From NCBI GenBank assembly GCA_933228895.1, contig OW121850.1, positions 30,761,773 through 30,825,772 of the forward strand: a DNA stretch of 64,000 nucleotides, in the 5' to 3' direction. Shown piece after piece: positions 24,111 through 36,736 of the stretch (position 1 is its first letter; the number at the start of each line of letters is the position of its first letter). The stretch comes from Platycnemis pennipes. Lineage: Eukaryota > Arthropoda > Insecta > Odonata > Platycnemididae. The position numbers were made by a program, and so were the translations under genes. The notes under the pieces are model-generated. The model ran no database searches. It saw nothing but the letters and a program-made list of their open reading frames with translations, and had not been told where the DNA came from.

Positions 24111-24929
24111 GTATTCTTATAAATTGAAAAAATAATGCTTAGTTATGTTCACATAATCACCTAAATTTTTACAGTCTAGTTGGCTGAGTATGAATGATAT
24201 ATTATGATGAAAAATTGACATGTTAAATATGTACACATCTTATCAAACATATAGTGTGCGATATTGTCAGAGAAAAACCTACAAGGTGGGAAAAAATAAT
24301 CAATAATTACTTGTACAAAATTTACAGCCAGTGTCAGCTATAAACCATCTTCAGGTAGGCTATTGTTCCACATCAGTATATGTATATATTTTTTGTAGGA
24401 GGGAGTTGGGTAAAGAGGAGGTATGGAGTTGGTGGGGGAATAAGATGAGTAGGTAACAAGGGGGATGGGTTGGGGAGGGTAATGTCATTCAGGGTTCACT
24501 CCAATGTTCACTCCAATAGTGTGGTATGCTTTGGAGCTCCCGGGGGGCGAGTCATTGCTCACCGATACTTTTATTTTGTTTGATTGATTGTTGTATGCCA
24601 GGAGCATGTATATATTGTTTGTTGAGCATTGAGTAGGGATGTGCAGTTATGAGAACAAAGCTGGTGTAAGGTTAACTGGTTATTTTAAACAGAATGTGTA
24701 CATGAGTATTAATACCTGAAGAAAATAACTTATAGGTTTATTTTTAGGTTTTATAACCTATAGTATAAATGAACGAGTGAGGACTACATGGTCCAGGTCT
24801 TAAGCGGGCAGCGGGGGAGAGAAACGGGGGGAGGTTGAAATTGAAGCAGATGTTTTCTTGGATGTTGAGCTTAGAAAGAATTATCTGATTTTAATTACCA
24901 ACTTTAATTTGTTTTCCCTTCAAGTCATT
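24111..24929. other. Intergenic DNA with a Penelope-like terminus
   Basis: Around 24270-24370 the minus strand reads CCTGAAGATGGTTTATAGCTGACACTGGCTG..., the layout of a Penelope-like element end (CTGAAGATGG followed by a G/A-rich tail). 24390-24480 is G-rich. No gene is supported. Confidence 0.35.
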
Positions 24930-25600
24930 TACTGTGCGTTTCAGTTTTTACACTCTTAATGTGGGCACAGTAACTTTTGTCAGCCATGCAAGCCCTTCAG
25001 GTCAGTTGCAAACACCTGCAAAGTCCGCATCAACACACCAAATAGCCTCTTCATGCTCCTTCTCCCACATGGAGTGGGGTTATACACCATTAGAAAATAC
25101 AAAGCAATCAGTAGTATTAAAGCTAGGCCCAAAAATATTCGCAGACAGGCGTGCCTAGGCGGCATCCCATCCCTTTGCTGGGACGGGACAGTTTCCTGGT
25201 GCTTGCGATCCATGACGAAGGTCTGCACTCCCTGGAACCTTCCGAACATTCTGCTCCGCCTCATTTCGGCCACTTTTCGGAGTATCCCGAGCTCGAAGGC
25301 ACTGGCTCTGCCTATAGGAAATACAGCAGCACCCTTGCCATTCTGGACCTCGACCTATCGGTAATGCCACGATTCCATCTAGCCCGACCGGTCTCCTTCT
25401 CGCTGCAAGGTGGGGTTGTCGACGAGCTTCATTGCCTCCAGGCTACAGGCGTCTTGAGCCCCCCCATGGGTTGAAATACCACATTATCTGATGCCAGTGC
25501 ATCTATCTCCCACGATGCAGCACTACTCCTTGATGCTTGCCTCCTATGACTATGACCTTATCTACCACACTGGAGCGCCTAACCTACCAACCTAATGTTT
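24930..25600 (+). pseudogene. Ty3/gypsy pol relic 1 (protease-RT junction and RNase H scrap)
   Basis: Plus-strand frames contain PLLGRDSFLVL, then MPRFHLARPVSFSLQGGVVD and ELHCLQATGVLSPP, the start of a gypsy RT (P.F..ARPVP..L...V..EL..L...GVL.P). They continue with LASYDYDLIYHTGAPNL, the end of RNase H. The RT core is deleted and frames are broken. It is more GC-rich than its surroundings, suggesting a relatively recent donor sequence. Confidence 0.65.
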
Positions 25601-26039
25601 GTGACAATATTATAAATATACATCTACTTTTATGAATTGCAATGAACGAAAAAATCAATATGTGTTTATAAAGATGCTTGTAATTTTCTAAAGTTGCTTA
25701 TTTGAAAAGAAAACTTTACAACAATAATAGCAAAAGCTTAAGTACATATTACCATATTTGCTTCATGCAAATTATTCAATATCGGCAACATGATTTTAGA
25801 GTCTAAGAAACTCTGATTTTTTACTAAAAATAAATTTTCCATGGGGTAATTAAATATGGACCTTGTTACCAGACAATTATAAGAACACAAAACTAGTACA
25901 GTCAAAATACTGAAACTTCTTTTATGGAATACTTTTTGCTGAAGGCATTTGTTAGTTTTTACTAAAACAAGCATAACAAAACCCTCAATTCACAAGAAAT
26001 TGAAGCACCAGTGAGACAGCTGATATTAATGTCACTAAT
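25601..26039. other. AT-rich intergenic DNA
   Basis: No gene, repeat or RNA recognised. Confidence 0.5.
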
Positions 26040-26910
26040 TCAGTTACACATCAAAACTCTGCCAAAGATGAATGTTTTGGAGGGAGGGGAGTTGTTCCAA
26101 GGTTTCACCACCCTGAAGGAGAAGGCCCACCGCCCCAACTCGAAGCAAGCAGGGGAGAGGAAGGGGGTGGTGGAAAGGCGTGGATGGGCCTTGTTCTCGC
26201 CCCTGAGAATGACTCGCCCAGGATTATACGCGCTCGGGCGTCGAAATCGGCCTCGCCAGCGATGCACTTTTTGAAAAAGTTCAAATCGGTATAGCGTAGC
26301 TGAATGGGTATCGGCATAATTTTTCGTTGCTGCCGAGATGGATGGGGAAGATTCAATGGAGCCCTCTTCGTTGGACTCGCTATATCTTCGTAGTGTCCTC
26401 CCCAGGGCAGCCTATTTTCAATACCGAGTAAAACGTCTGCCAGACTTGGTGCCATTTGATTGAGGGTAGTCGAATGCAAACCCGCCTCTCTCTTTAGCTT
26501 GCAAGGATATCAGTAGGAGTGAGGAGTTAAGTCTTTGTACTCTTCAGGGGGGTCAGTTTGGGCATCCTTCCTCCGACTCCTTTCTCTTTCACTTCGCAAT
26601 ATTCTTCCCCTCGTCCCATTCTTACTTTACCTCCTTACCGTCATTCCCCTTCAATCCCTCAACTTGACCCTCCGGTGACGTCACGTGAGCATTCCTTATC
26701 ACTTCGTCCCTCAACACAGGTAGTTCTTTTCTCTTCCAGACCCCTTCGGCCGCGGAGACTCACCTGCCGAGGTGGCCCGGCAGTGTTCTCCTGAGTTCAT
26801 CCTTTGCTTTCCTGAGTTCATTCCTGAGTTCATCCTCTTTCGATTCACGACGTGGCCTCAGCAGCTTGCACTATTGAGTGAGGACTGTATTCCAATACTT
26901 GTCACGTAAG
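26040..26910. promoter_or_regulatory. GC/CpG-rich promoter-like island
   Basis: A block clearly richer in G+C and CpG than its flanks, with no coherent coding frame. It contains TGACGTCA at 26676-26683 overlapping CACGTG at 26682-26687 (CREB/ATF and bHLH-type sites), a pyrimidine-rich stretch from 26560, and three CCTGAGTTCAT units at about 26793-26835. It may be the promoter and non-coding first exon of a neighbouring gene. A candidate donor CAC|GTAAGC lies at 26907. Direction and target gene are unknown. Confidence 0.35.
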
Positions 26911-28169
26911 CTGATTCATTCAATTTTTTCGCATTATTTTGAAATTAATCCTTGGAATTATTGTATTTTTCGAAAAACCGTGACATAAGCCTAGCCACGT
27001 GCCAGCTTTCCAGGTCACTTTTGCGTTGCCAATTGTCCAAAAACAAGTTTTCATTTTGGAATATGGAGTAATTTCACAATGCTCTTATTTGCCGAAATTA
27101 TATATTGACCTCGTGATGTTTCAAGTCTATTCGCTTTCTTGAGGAACCTAATTTTCAGAATGTACCAAAGTTTCGGGATTGAAATGATTTTCCTTCACAG
27201 ATACCTACTTTTCTATTTTCCTGCTATTCAATTCTTTAAGCTTGATTTGCGCTGTAAGCGGCGCGCCGATTTGAAACAAATGCTCAGTGACTACTTCTAG
27301 AGAACTCTGCTGAGCGAAGTGTTTGTCATCAGATTTTGAGACTTTAAATTTCCCTTCATATCAACAAAAGATCGATGTAAAATGCAAAGTTTAGAGACTT
27401 CGTGGGTACTCAGTGGGAGCGCGTTAATTTGTTTAATGGGGGATGAAAGTTTGAATCTAGGATTGTAAAATTACCAATAGGTCTCAAATTATGTTGTTAG
27501 GCCATTTTATATTCTATCTTAGAGATGTAATCACGGCGGCTAACCTAAGAAAAGGGGGTAATTCTCTCAGGAATGTGACATTACACCAAATACCTCGTGC
27601 TCAAAGTTCAATGGATGTTAATCATGTTTTGAGATCTACTCTCTCTTCGTTCTAACCTATAATTATTCGAAATTGTCTCGTTCGATCTAATTAATTTAGG
27701 TAAAAAATTATGAAATTACAGCTGGTGCTTTTGCGTGTCCTTGTCAAATTTTTTCAGTACTGCTCATGGGATTTCACGCTTCCCTGTGAGGATTCACCAA
27801 AGATTTCCAGCGCAAACATTTTGACATAACCTAGGTACAAATTTTGTACAAAATTTATATTCGTTAAATTCAATCCTAATTCAATCCTGTGTGACGTAGG
27901 TCACCCAGGGATCGAAGATTATTCTAATTATTAAATGTAATTTCAGAGTGCCTCCAGAGCTCCAGAACGAAGTAGGTAAATAGCGCCGTTTGACATTTAT
28001 TTCGTGGTAGTTTAAAAAGGATAAATTTGTTCGAAGATAAACGAGTGATGAATGATTGACGACTTGGAATGTCGTTTAAATAATTCCATCGGGTTAAGAA
28101 CTCACGAGTGATTTTTCCAATTTTTTTCGGCCACTTGATTTAGGTGAATAGGAAATAATAATAATACTG
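26911..28169. other. AT-rich intergenic or intronic DNA
   Basis: No gene or repeat recognised; if 26.9 kb is a first exon this would be its intron. Confidence 0.4.
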
Positions 28170-28293
28170 AAGGATTTGGTGTTTTCCTGGCGTATGATGT
28201 GGATGAAGTTTTCACGGGTCTTCCACCAGGTCAAGTATTCGGTTGCTGCCGACGTTTCGATGGATAACTCTTCCATCGTCCTCAGGGCGTTGA
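28170..28293 (+). repeat. Single PLE terminus, diverged copy
   Basis: TTTCCTGGCGTATGATGTGG through GCCGACGTTTCGATGGATAA to CCATCGTCCTCAGGGCGTTG aligns with the left arm of the palindrome at 20.7 kb, including the TTTTCC.GGCGTAT lead. It is a second, older copy without its mirror image. Confidence 0.55.
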
Positions 28294-28799
28294 GTGTTAG
28301 CAAGTTAGCAAGTACACCGTTAGCAAGTACATGCATGGGTTCGTGAAGAATTTCGGACAGGACATACTTATGCACACAGAAATTATAGATATTATTCTAG
28401 ATCCTGGCAGCACGGAATCTACAAGTGATAGGAACTATGTTTCTATTAAAAAATACAGCGGACCTCGTTGAAAGACGTTATCAATGGATGAAAGCTCAAA
28501 AATGTCCGTTTTCTCATACACTAATGTTTATGTGGACTATTTCGAGTCATTCGCCGCCGATTTTCGGCGTATTTTCGTTGTAAACACAGCCGAACAGATG
28601 GTGCCACGTGTCACTGCGAGCGCTCGCACTGAAGGGCAATATATCTTCCCTGTACCCTACCATTCACGAATAAGTCACCCTTATCCTGCGGAAATCACCC
28701 CTTCCCACTCAAAATGACCCCGATATATTCCGAGGGCACCGGTTCTACTTGCCATTATAATATTTCTTTAATCTACTTCACCCTCATAATATCTCCCAT

Positions 28800-30828
28800 G
28801 TACCAGACATGGGAGATGTTATGAAACCGTTGTGTGAGCTACTTCGTAAAAATTCGTCAGTGGCTACCTGTCCATGACAAAAACTTTAGGCTTATGAAGG
28901 GCAAGATAGGTAAGGCTCCTGCCCTGACACCATTTGACCCCCAGAAAAAAATGGTTTCCAATGCGATGCATCAAAAGAGGGAATAGGCTGTTGGTTATTT
29001 CAGATGGATGATGACAATAAGTTGAAACTTCTTGCTTGCTCTTCTAGAAGCACGAATGATAGTGAATTAAATTACAGCTAAACTGAGAAAGAGATGTTAT
29101 CTGTGTACTTTGCCACGCAAAAATATCACAAATATGTGTATGGTAACAGGGTGGATGTACAGTCTGACCACAAGCCCGTAGTATCTATTATGTCGAAATA
29201 CCAGAGTGGGGTATTGAGTGACCAGAGTGGTGTACCAGAGTACACCAGAGTGTACTCTGGTGTCGAAACCTATATCTATGATTGGCTCTGTGAGAATTCG
29301 AATGGTTGAGGTTGAAATTATCGAATTATGACCTAAATGTTTATTAAGTTCCCGGTAAACATATTCAATTTGCTGACATGTTATCCCGTAGCAGTTTGAC
29401 GAAACTAGTGTTGATGTGGAAATGTTGGAAATGGTTCACTCCACAACCAAATACCTTCCCATGAGCGTGGAAAGGCAAGGGATCTTTCGAAGATAAACTA
29501 CCAAAGATGCAGTCCTTAGTGAACTAATGGACTATTATTTTAAAGGCTGGCCTAAAAAGGAATTTAAAGTTCCCCAGTCTTGTAGACCTTACTACAAGCT
29601 AAAGGGTGATCTGTGTGTCCAGTCAGGACTGTTGTAAATAGGTCCTAGAATTGTGGTACCTTTAACTCTGAGGTCTTATGTTTTAGTTCTAGTCTACAAT
29701 TTTGGAGAAAACAAATGTGTAAATAGGGACAGAGAATTGTTTTACTGGCCACAGCTATATACTGACTTATCGGAGAAGGTCGCAAAGTGTAGTGTGTGTG
29801 TGTGTGTGAGAAATATCGACCTCTCGGTCAGAAACAACCCATCTTGCCCCACTCTATCCCACACCTTATGTATGAGAATGTAGCCACTGACATTTTTGAG
29901 TTTGGGGGAAAGTATTATGTGGTACTCATTGCTTGTCTTTCAAATTGGTTGGAGATCGTACCAGTAATAAGGAAAACCTCTGCTGCTGTCGTGAATGTTA
30001 TGCAGGAAGTATCCACTAGATTGGGTTACCCTTCAAACATTTTAGCTGACAATAACCCACTTCCATCTTTTGAATGCAAGCAGTTTTATAATAGGCACGA
30101 CATTACACTGATTAATTGTAGCCCTGAGTATGATCGTAGTAATGGAATGGCTGAAAAGACAGTAGACATAAGCAATCAGTTACTTCGTAAAAGCTTAGAG
30201 GAGGAAATAGACTTCAGGGAAGCTCTGTCGGAATATAATAAAAGCCCTCTGACAGGATTATGCGTGTCTCCTAGCCAAATCCTAAATAGTAGAAGGTTAA
30301 GAACTGCCCTTCCGGTTACTGCTGAGTTGTTTCAACCTAAGATTGAAAAGAATCTGAGGAAACTACTACTCCTTAGGCAAGTAGTTAACAAGTCAAAGTA
30401 TGATAAACATGCCAGAGGTAAAGATGTAAATTATAAGGCAGGTGAATCAGTTGTTAAGAATAACTCGTGATAAATATTGGCAAAAGGCCAAAGTGAAATG
30501 CAAGGCTGATGAGCCAAGATCTTATTGGGACCTTAATGATGGTAGTAAAAATCCTGTAAGACGTAACATCATACATCTTCGTAAGTCAATTGCTAAGTCC
30601 CTGCAAAGTCACCAAAGTATTCATCCTGATTTGTTTTTACATTAGAGACGAGAATATTGATGTAAATGGAGACGTTCATGTAAATGAAAATGCTCGATTG
30701 AGTGAAAATCCTCATGTTAAACAGGCTATTAATGTTCCTACAGTTGTTAAAAATGTACCAAGACAAAATATTACCAAAACCGGACGGGTATCCAAGCCCC
30801 TGGTAAGGCTTGAACTCTAAGGGAGAGG
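28800..30828 (+). pseudogene. Ty3/gypsy pol relic 2: RNase H and integrase
   Basis: Frameshifted gypsy pol. RNase H is recognisable from EKEMLSVYFATQKYHKYVYG at 29090 to DHKPVVSIMSK. Integrase follows: a zinc-finger-like part with C.VC near 29790, then the open frame 29796-30470 with catalytic-region blocks ATDIFEFGGKYYVVLI, LADNN and NGMAEKTV, where the D, D and E occupy the expected positions. Frameshifts occur at the TG microsatellite 29788-29810 and elsewhere, and stops interrupt the RNase H part. The coding region runs to a polypurine tract (AAGGGAGAGG, 30819-30828). Confidence 0.75.
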
Positions 30829-30970
30829 TGTTATATTTTATGATTCTCGATGCTGGCAGACCTGGCACGAACGGCAGGTCATGTGACCTAGGCAGTATGG
30901 CGTTGGCCTCGGTTGTATTCATGTATGTCTGAACCGTTAGATAAAACTGTTAAAAGTATATAAAAAACCT
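30829..30970 (+). repeat. Truncated 3' LTR of gypsy relic 2
   Basis: It starts TGTTATATTTTATGATTCTC immediately after the polypurine tract, as an LTR should, and contains a TATATAAAA box at about 30956. It is cut off at about 30970 where LINE sequence begins. The 5' LTR was not found upstream. Confidence 0.5.
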
Positions 30971-32215
30971 TTACCGAAAAAGATGGTGACAAAAGAATGG
31001 GAAGACTATAGAACAATAATAATGATTTCTCATGCGGCAAGGGTACTGCGTAGAATCATCAACAGAAGAATGGAAAAGTAAGCAGCGAATTTCTAGGCAA
31101 GGATCAGTTGAGATTTTAGAAGGGGAGGGCCACACGGGAGTCGATAGCAGTGATAAGAATTGTAGTGGAAAGATATCTAGAATAAAATTGCCATGTATTC
31201 GCATGATTTGTTGATTTCGAACAAGCATTTGACAGAGTTGGGTGGGAAAAGTTAATAGGAATATGCGGAAGATAGGAGTAGATTGGAGATTTATCCGGAC
31301 TTTATACTTGGCGCAGAATGCGCAATTGAGAGTAGCCAATGGAGAATCGGATTGTGCCACAATAGGGAGGGGAGTTAGGCAGGGCTGTCCGTTATTGCCT
31401 GTACTTTTCAACATATACTCGGAGAAAAGGGTGAGAGAGGGTTGGGATGAGCTGGAGGCTGGAGAAATTGATAAAATTGGCGAGGTTCGCAGATGACCAA
31501 GCACTGGTCAGGCAGTCAGCCCATGGCTGGCAAAAAATGCTGGATGTGCTGCAGGGACAGTGCAAAAGATACGGGATGAAGATAAACCAGAAGCAAATGA
31601 AAGTGATGTGATTTTCAAGAACAAAAAAGGCCAGTTTAGCTATAAAAGTAGGAGATCAGAAGCTAGAGCAGGTGCAGAAATTTAGCTATCTAGGTAGTGT
31701 GTTGGAGGAAAAAGGAAATAGCGGTATTGAAGTGAGAAGGAAAATCGCATTGGAAAAAGGAGTTTTTACTCGTAGGTGGGAACTAATGACAGGGCCGTCG
31801 AGCATGAAAGTAAAGAAAAGACTAATGAAATGTTTAATATTGAATGTTGCACTGTATGGGGCGGAAACGTGGGCTTTGCGAAAAGAAGATGAAAATAAAC
31901 TTAGGGCTTTTGAGATGTGAGTGTGGAGAAGGATGGAGAAAACTAAAGTGGATCGAAAGGAGGACGAACGATGAAGTGCTAGACTTGTTAGGAGAGGAAA
32001 GAAATTTGATACATAATATTTGTAGAAGGCAAAAGGTGTGGATGGAAAAGGTAATAAAAGGTAATGGGGTTTGAAAGAAGTCAGTGAGGGAAGAACGTTG
32101 AGTAAGCGGGGAAGAGGGAGGAGAAGAAAGGGTAGCTTGGGTAGATTGATGGGAGGCAGGAGGTATGAGGGGCTGAAGAGGGACATCCTGTGGAATTAAG
32201 GTGGTGGGAAGAATT
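30971..32215 (+). pseudogene. LINE reverse transcriptase relic A
   Basis: Plus-strand pieces in order: EWEDYRTIIMISHAARVLRR, an FVDFEQAFDRV-like block near 31210, VRQGCPLLPVLFNIYSE near 31375, a FADD-type catalytic motif at about 31488 (FADDQALV), KFSYLGSVL near 31680, and LYGAETWALRKEDE near 31855. Several frameshifts and stops interrupt it. The 5' end starts inside the RT, so it is a 5'-truncated insertion abutting the gypsy LTR. Confidence 0.75.
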
Positions 32216-33049
32216 AAATTAGCAATAGGCACTCGGAATCCCATTTTGAAAAAAATCAATTTCTATAGCTTATTGATCAACGGTCTCCATAGTCTTCACT
32301 CGGCTTTCAACCAATGAGAATGACCTAAATTGGATACATAAACTGGCTGAAATTCATGATTTGCTACATTCTTGCCTTGAGCTATAGCGATAAATCATCT
32401 GTGAAAACATCAGAAAACATGAATATTTTAAACCGGCTGAGAGCCTGCATAATAACTCAGCTGCTGGTTTCCTGAGCTTATAATAATAATACATTATAAT
32501 TAAGGGTCTTTATTGGGCAAGATTGAAACAAAAATGTCACTTATAATAATAATAGTATTACTGTTGATCTATTATCATTTATATCTAACACCTAATACCG
32601 AAGAGTTGATCTGGAATGAAATTAAAAATAAAAATTGAATTGGCGCCACAGCGACCTCCACGTTAACTACGAAGACTTGGTAGTTATCTCAGTGATGGTG
32701 TAGAGGTCTCTGCTTGTGTCTGCTTGCTAGCGCTACTTACGGAAGTAAACTGTAATAACAGCGCCGAGAAACGTATTCCATCAATGGAGAGCGGGCGTGA
32801 AGAGGTTTTGCTGTCCGCTGAGCTAAGGTGCCCGGGTGATTTAAACTGCAAAAATTGATCGAACTTTCATTGGTGCAAATTTTCCTTTGACTCTTATCAA
32901 AGCATTCTATTACATGAACGAAAATTCAGTTGATTGTGTTACCATTCACAGAGCGCCAATTGTTTTGAGAGGTAACCAATTATTTTCAGTAAATAACATT
33001 CTCTCTAAAAGTAAAGTATCACATTCTGTTAGGCTTTAGTGTGGCTTAG
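32216..33049. other. AT-rich DNA, no gene recognised
   Basis: No coding or structured feature I can support. Confidence 0.4.
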
Positions 33050-33760
33050 CTTAAAGCTACCGAGCGCGTCCACTAGGTTGCGGATGGTGGGTCGACCTCT
33101 AAATATAGAGGTTAGCTGCGCGATAAGCGAGTTTACTCGTGCAATAGGCAGTCGTGGACAAAAAGCGAAGGCATTTTGAGGGGTAATTGGTCAATCCCTG
33201 GGTAAGGCAGGTCTTCAAAAAATACAGAGCCAGTGAAGATGTGACGGGCGGAGGAGAGGGCAACAGCTCTTCTTCATATAAGTGAAGGTGGACACCATAG
33301 TGGTCGGTACAGCGACACTCATTTCACTATAGGCGTGGTAACATTTACTTTAACGGCTGTAGTTCTGCGATGTGGAAGGCAAGGGGAAACCTTTTTCCTT
33401 TTTATCAAGTCGTGATGGAACCCTCTCGAGTAAAATATTCCAGAGGTAAAATAACTTCCCATTCGGATCTCCGGGCGGGGACTACCCGAGAGAGTACATC
33501 AGTCAAGTGTGATAGTCATTTTAGGGTAGGAACGTGTAACGTGCGATCAATTCGGACCTGCTGAAAACTGGAGAACCAGAAGATGGAAATGGCAAGAATG
33601 GACCTCGACGTTCTATTATTCAGCGAAACGAAGTGGCCCGAAGAAGGGGACTTTTGGGGTGGAAACAGGAGTAGAGACACGGGATTATTAAATGGTAATG
33701 CTGGTGTAGGGATATTAAATGTGCGCTTTAGATCTAGACACGGATAGCTTCTCACATAGG
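33050..33760 (+). pseudogene. LINE 5' region and endonuclease fragment
   Basis: Translation gives FRVGTCNVRSIRTC, then KLENQKMEMARMDLDVLLFS ETKW, the N-terminal part of an APE-type endonuclease (GTWNVR...LDILGLSETRW), followed by GNAGVGIL. An in-frame stop separates the first two blocks. Upstream GC-rich DNA is probably the 5' UTR. The element is 3'-truncated at about 33760. Confidence 0.6.
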
Positions 33761-34129
33761 CAATAAGAAAATGAGCAAAATCGAGGGCATGGTTGCTTCG
33801 TCAAAAATCGGTTTGAAAAATTAAAATAGCTATAAACTTTATAAAATTGTTCATATTTTATAATATATTCCTATATTATAGTTTTTCAATTCAAGGCCTT
33901 TAAAACAAGTTCATTTGAAAATCAGTAGCTTCAACAGTCTCGGAGTTATATCTTAAAATGTGTAGTAACTTTTGGAAAATTCGAATTTTGCAACGTTCAA
34001 TTTCTAAGAAACGGTTGCGTGTTTTGCAAAACGACTTTGGGGTTTTTATATTCCTACCAAATGGTGACGTTTTGCCAAGTTTGGTCAAAATCGGTCACCC
34101 TAAGGGTCATTTTGGCCGATTTTCTGGTC

Positions 34130-34251
34130 GAGTTGACGTGGAATGTGGAATAGTGTATTCCACACTACTATCCTTGGCTGTAACAAGTTGCTTGGCTGAA
34201 AGAGCCATGAGCAGGATAAAATAATAAAAAACAGTCTTAAATCATGTATGG
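34130..34251 (+). pseudogene. hAT transposase C-terminal domain, part 1
   Basis: Frame STLLSLAVTSCLAERAMSRI followed, after a frameshift, by KNSLKSCM. This matches the hAT dimerisation domain pattern (PVT.ASAERSFS.LK.IK..LRSTM). It is cut by the LINE insertion at 34252. The sequence CATGTATGG at 34243-34251 is repeated at 36549-36557, and the protein pattern resumes there. Confidence 0.65.
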
Positions 34252-36548
34252 ATAGACATCAAGGGATTGAGCGAAACAAAGTGGGCTGGGGCCAACGACT
34301 TCTGGAGCGACAATGACAGGGTGATATACTCAGGAGATGACCAGAAGATAGTGGGAGTGGGATTCAAATTGAAGAAGGAACGGTGAAGATGAGTGAAGTT
34401 CTATTGGCAATATAACAAAAGGATTCTGATGGTCAAGTTAGGAGGAGAACATACGGACACTGTGATAGTGCAGGTGTAGATGCCGATGTCCAGCCACTCT
34501 GAAGAGGAAATAGAAGGAATGTATGAGCAATTGGTAGAGGTCCTAAACACAGTAAAAGGAAAGGAGAACCTAATAGTTATGGAGAACTGAAATTCAGTGG
34601 TCGGAGGGTTCCGAGAAGGAAGTAGCGTGGGTGAGTTCGGTGTGGGAAAAAGAAATGCCATGGGAGAAAGGCTGGTAGAGTTCAGTAAAGAAAAGAAAAT
34701 GGTAATAGCAAACACCCTCTTCGAGCAACACAGGTGAAGAAGATACTCATTGAAGATGCTGGGGGACAGAGAAATATATCAGATTGAATACATCCTTGTC
34801 AGAACGAGGTATAAGAACCAAGTTAAGCTGTTACAATATTTACTTACCCCGGAGCATATATACATAATGACCATAATCTGGCGATAATGGAAAGCTGCCT
34901 GCGATACAAGAAGATTAAGAAAATTACGATGGAACAAAAATACATTGGAGAAAAAAGTAGTAGGTAGAGAACGGTTCACCTCAACCGTCGATGCAAAACT
35001 AGAATTGAAGGAGACTATCATTGGAGGAAGATGTAATAAAATAAAGAAGATCAATACTGAAGTAGCAAATTTGACAGCCGTGAAAGACCTAAGGAACAGC
35101 ACGGGACCTGAAGGGGACAAAATCAATGGAGAAATAATCAAGGCACTCGGGGTCAAAGCAAAAGATACCTTCTTTGGAATAATAAAAGATAGCTATGACA
35201 GTGGGAGACTACCAGAGGACTTCCAGAAGAGTGAAATGATCGCAATCCCGAAGAAGCCCTGGGACAGAGAAATGCGAAGAACACAACATTGAGCCTGGTA
35301 TCACACACATCGAAAATACATACTAGGATGATTATTAGTTGATGGAAGGAATGATCGAAGAGAATCTTTCGTAAATCAATTCGGATTCAGAAAAAACCAA
35401 GGAGCTAGGGAGGCAATATTCAGCTTAAGGATACTGGCCGAGAAAATGATACACGTAAACAAGCCGTCGTATGCGGCATTCGTGGACTTGGAAAAGGCCT
35501 TTCACAGCGTCGAATGGAACAAGATGTTCAAGATACTGGAGGCAATTTGAATAGACTACAAGGATAGAAGAATAATCTATAGCCTCTACAAGAATCAGGT
35601 CACCACAATGCGAATGAAAGACGGAAGAAGGATATAAGCTAAAATAAATAAAGGAGTCAGACAAGGATGCAACCTCTCCCCAGCGTTATTCAATAGATAC
35701 CTGGAAGAAGTAATAACAGACGAAGTGGAAATTGGTATCAAGGGCATCAAGGTGAATGGTGAAGAAATTAACATGCTCCAGTTTGCTGCTAGCATCGAGG
35801 TTGTAGCAGAAAGTGGAGGACTTGCAAGCATCCCTGACCACAATGGACCAAGTACTTCCAGAATATAACATGAGCATCAATAAAAAGAAAATTAAAATCC
35901 TAGTGTGCGGAAGAGAGAAGCTGAGGGCAGGTATCACAATTGGAGGAGTGAAATTGAAACAAGTGGAGAACTTAACCTACCTCGGCAGCACTATAACATG
36001 GGATGGAAGAAGCTCGACGGACATCAAGCGAAGAATAGCACAAGCACAAGGTAAGAAGGCGTTTATGAAGAAGAGACAACTACTGTGATAAAAAAAACTA
36101 CGGCTGCAAACAAGGAAACACTTCATCAAAACATTCGTATGGAGTGTGGCACTCTATAGATCAGAGACATGGAACATCAGAAAAGCAGACCAGCGAAGAT
36201 TTTGAAGCCTACGAAACATGGTGCTGGAGGATAATGTTGAAGATGAAATGGATAGATAAAGTGAGGAGCAAAGTGGTGTAAAGAAGAGCAGATGAAGAAA
36301 CCACAATATGGAAAACCCTATGACAAAGAAGAACCAGGTGGATTGGACATAGCTTGAGGCGTAATGAATTAGTAAGAAACATAATAGAAGGGAAGGTCCC
36401 GTGAGGAAGACGGAGGGCTAAGTATTTAGGGAAAATAAAGGACGTGAAAGAGAAAACATATCAGGGCATGAAGAAATTAACAATTAATAGAGCAGAATGG
36501 AGGGCTGCAGTAAACCAATCCAAGGATTGAAACACTGATAATGATGAA
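34252..36548 (+). mobile_element. LINE relic B, 5'-truncated, inserted in the hAT transposase
   Basis: Starts inside the endonuclease (SETKW-like at about 34273, FWSDN). RT follows with FVDLEKAF at about 35478, GVRQGCNLSPALFN at about 35660, a decayed catalytic box (LQFAAS) at about 35780, then INKKKIKILVCGREKL, LTYLGSTITWDG and the tail GRRRAKYLGKIKD near 36410. It ends AACACTGATAATGATGAA. The 9-bp target duplication CATGTATGG flanks it. Many stops and frameshifts make it non-functional. Confidence 0.75.
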
Positions 36549-36736
36549 CATGTATGGGTGATGAATGGCTGTCAAAGCTTTTGGTTCATTCGGCAGAGAG
36601 AGACGTCCTTTCAAGTATTTCTGATGAAGATATCATTGAAAATTTTTCTAGAACAACTTCATTAAGAAAAAGTTATAGTCAACCCCTTAAAGCTGTACCT
36701 GGAATAATACATGAAAATAATGTAGTTTTCCTGTGA
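36549..36736 (+). pseudogene. hAT transposase C-terminal domain, part 2
   Basis: The short open frame begins MGDEWLSKLLVHSAERDVLS and continues SISDEDIIENFSRTTSLRKS, the end of a hAT transposase, directly following in order the block at 34130-34251. The two parts are separated only by the LINE insertion. Confidence 0.65.

Noticed and set aside
24980..25273. Minus-strand 97-aa frame with a hydrophobic stretch like a membrane segment
   Set aside because: It lies antisense to a clear gypsy RT relic on the plus strand and has no other support; the hydrophobic run is a shadow of the opposite strand.
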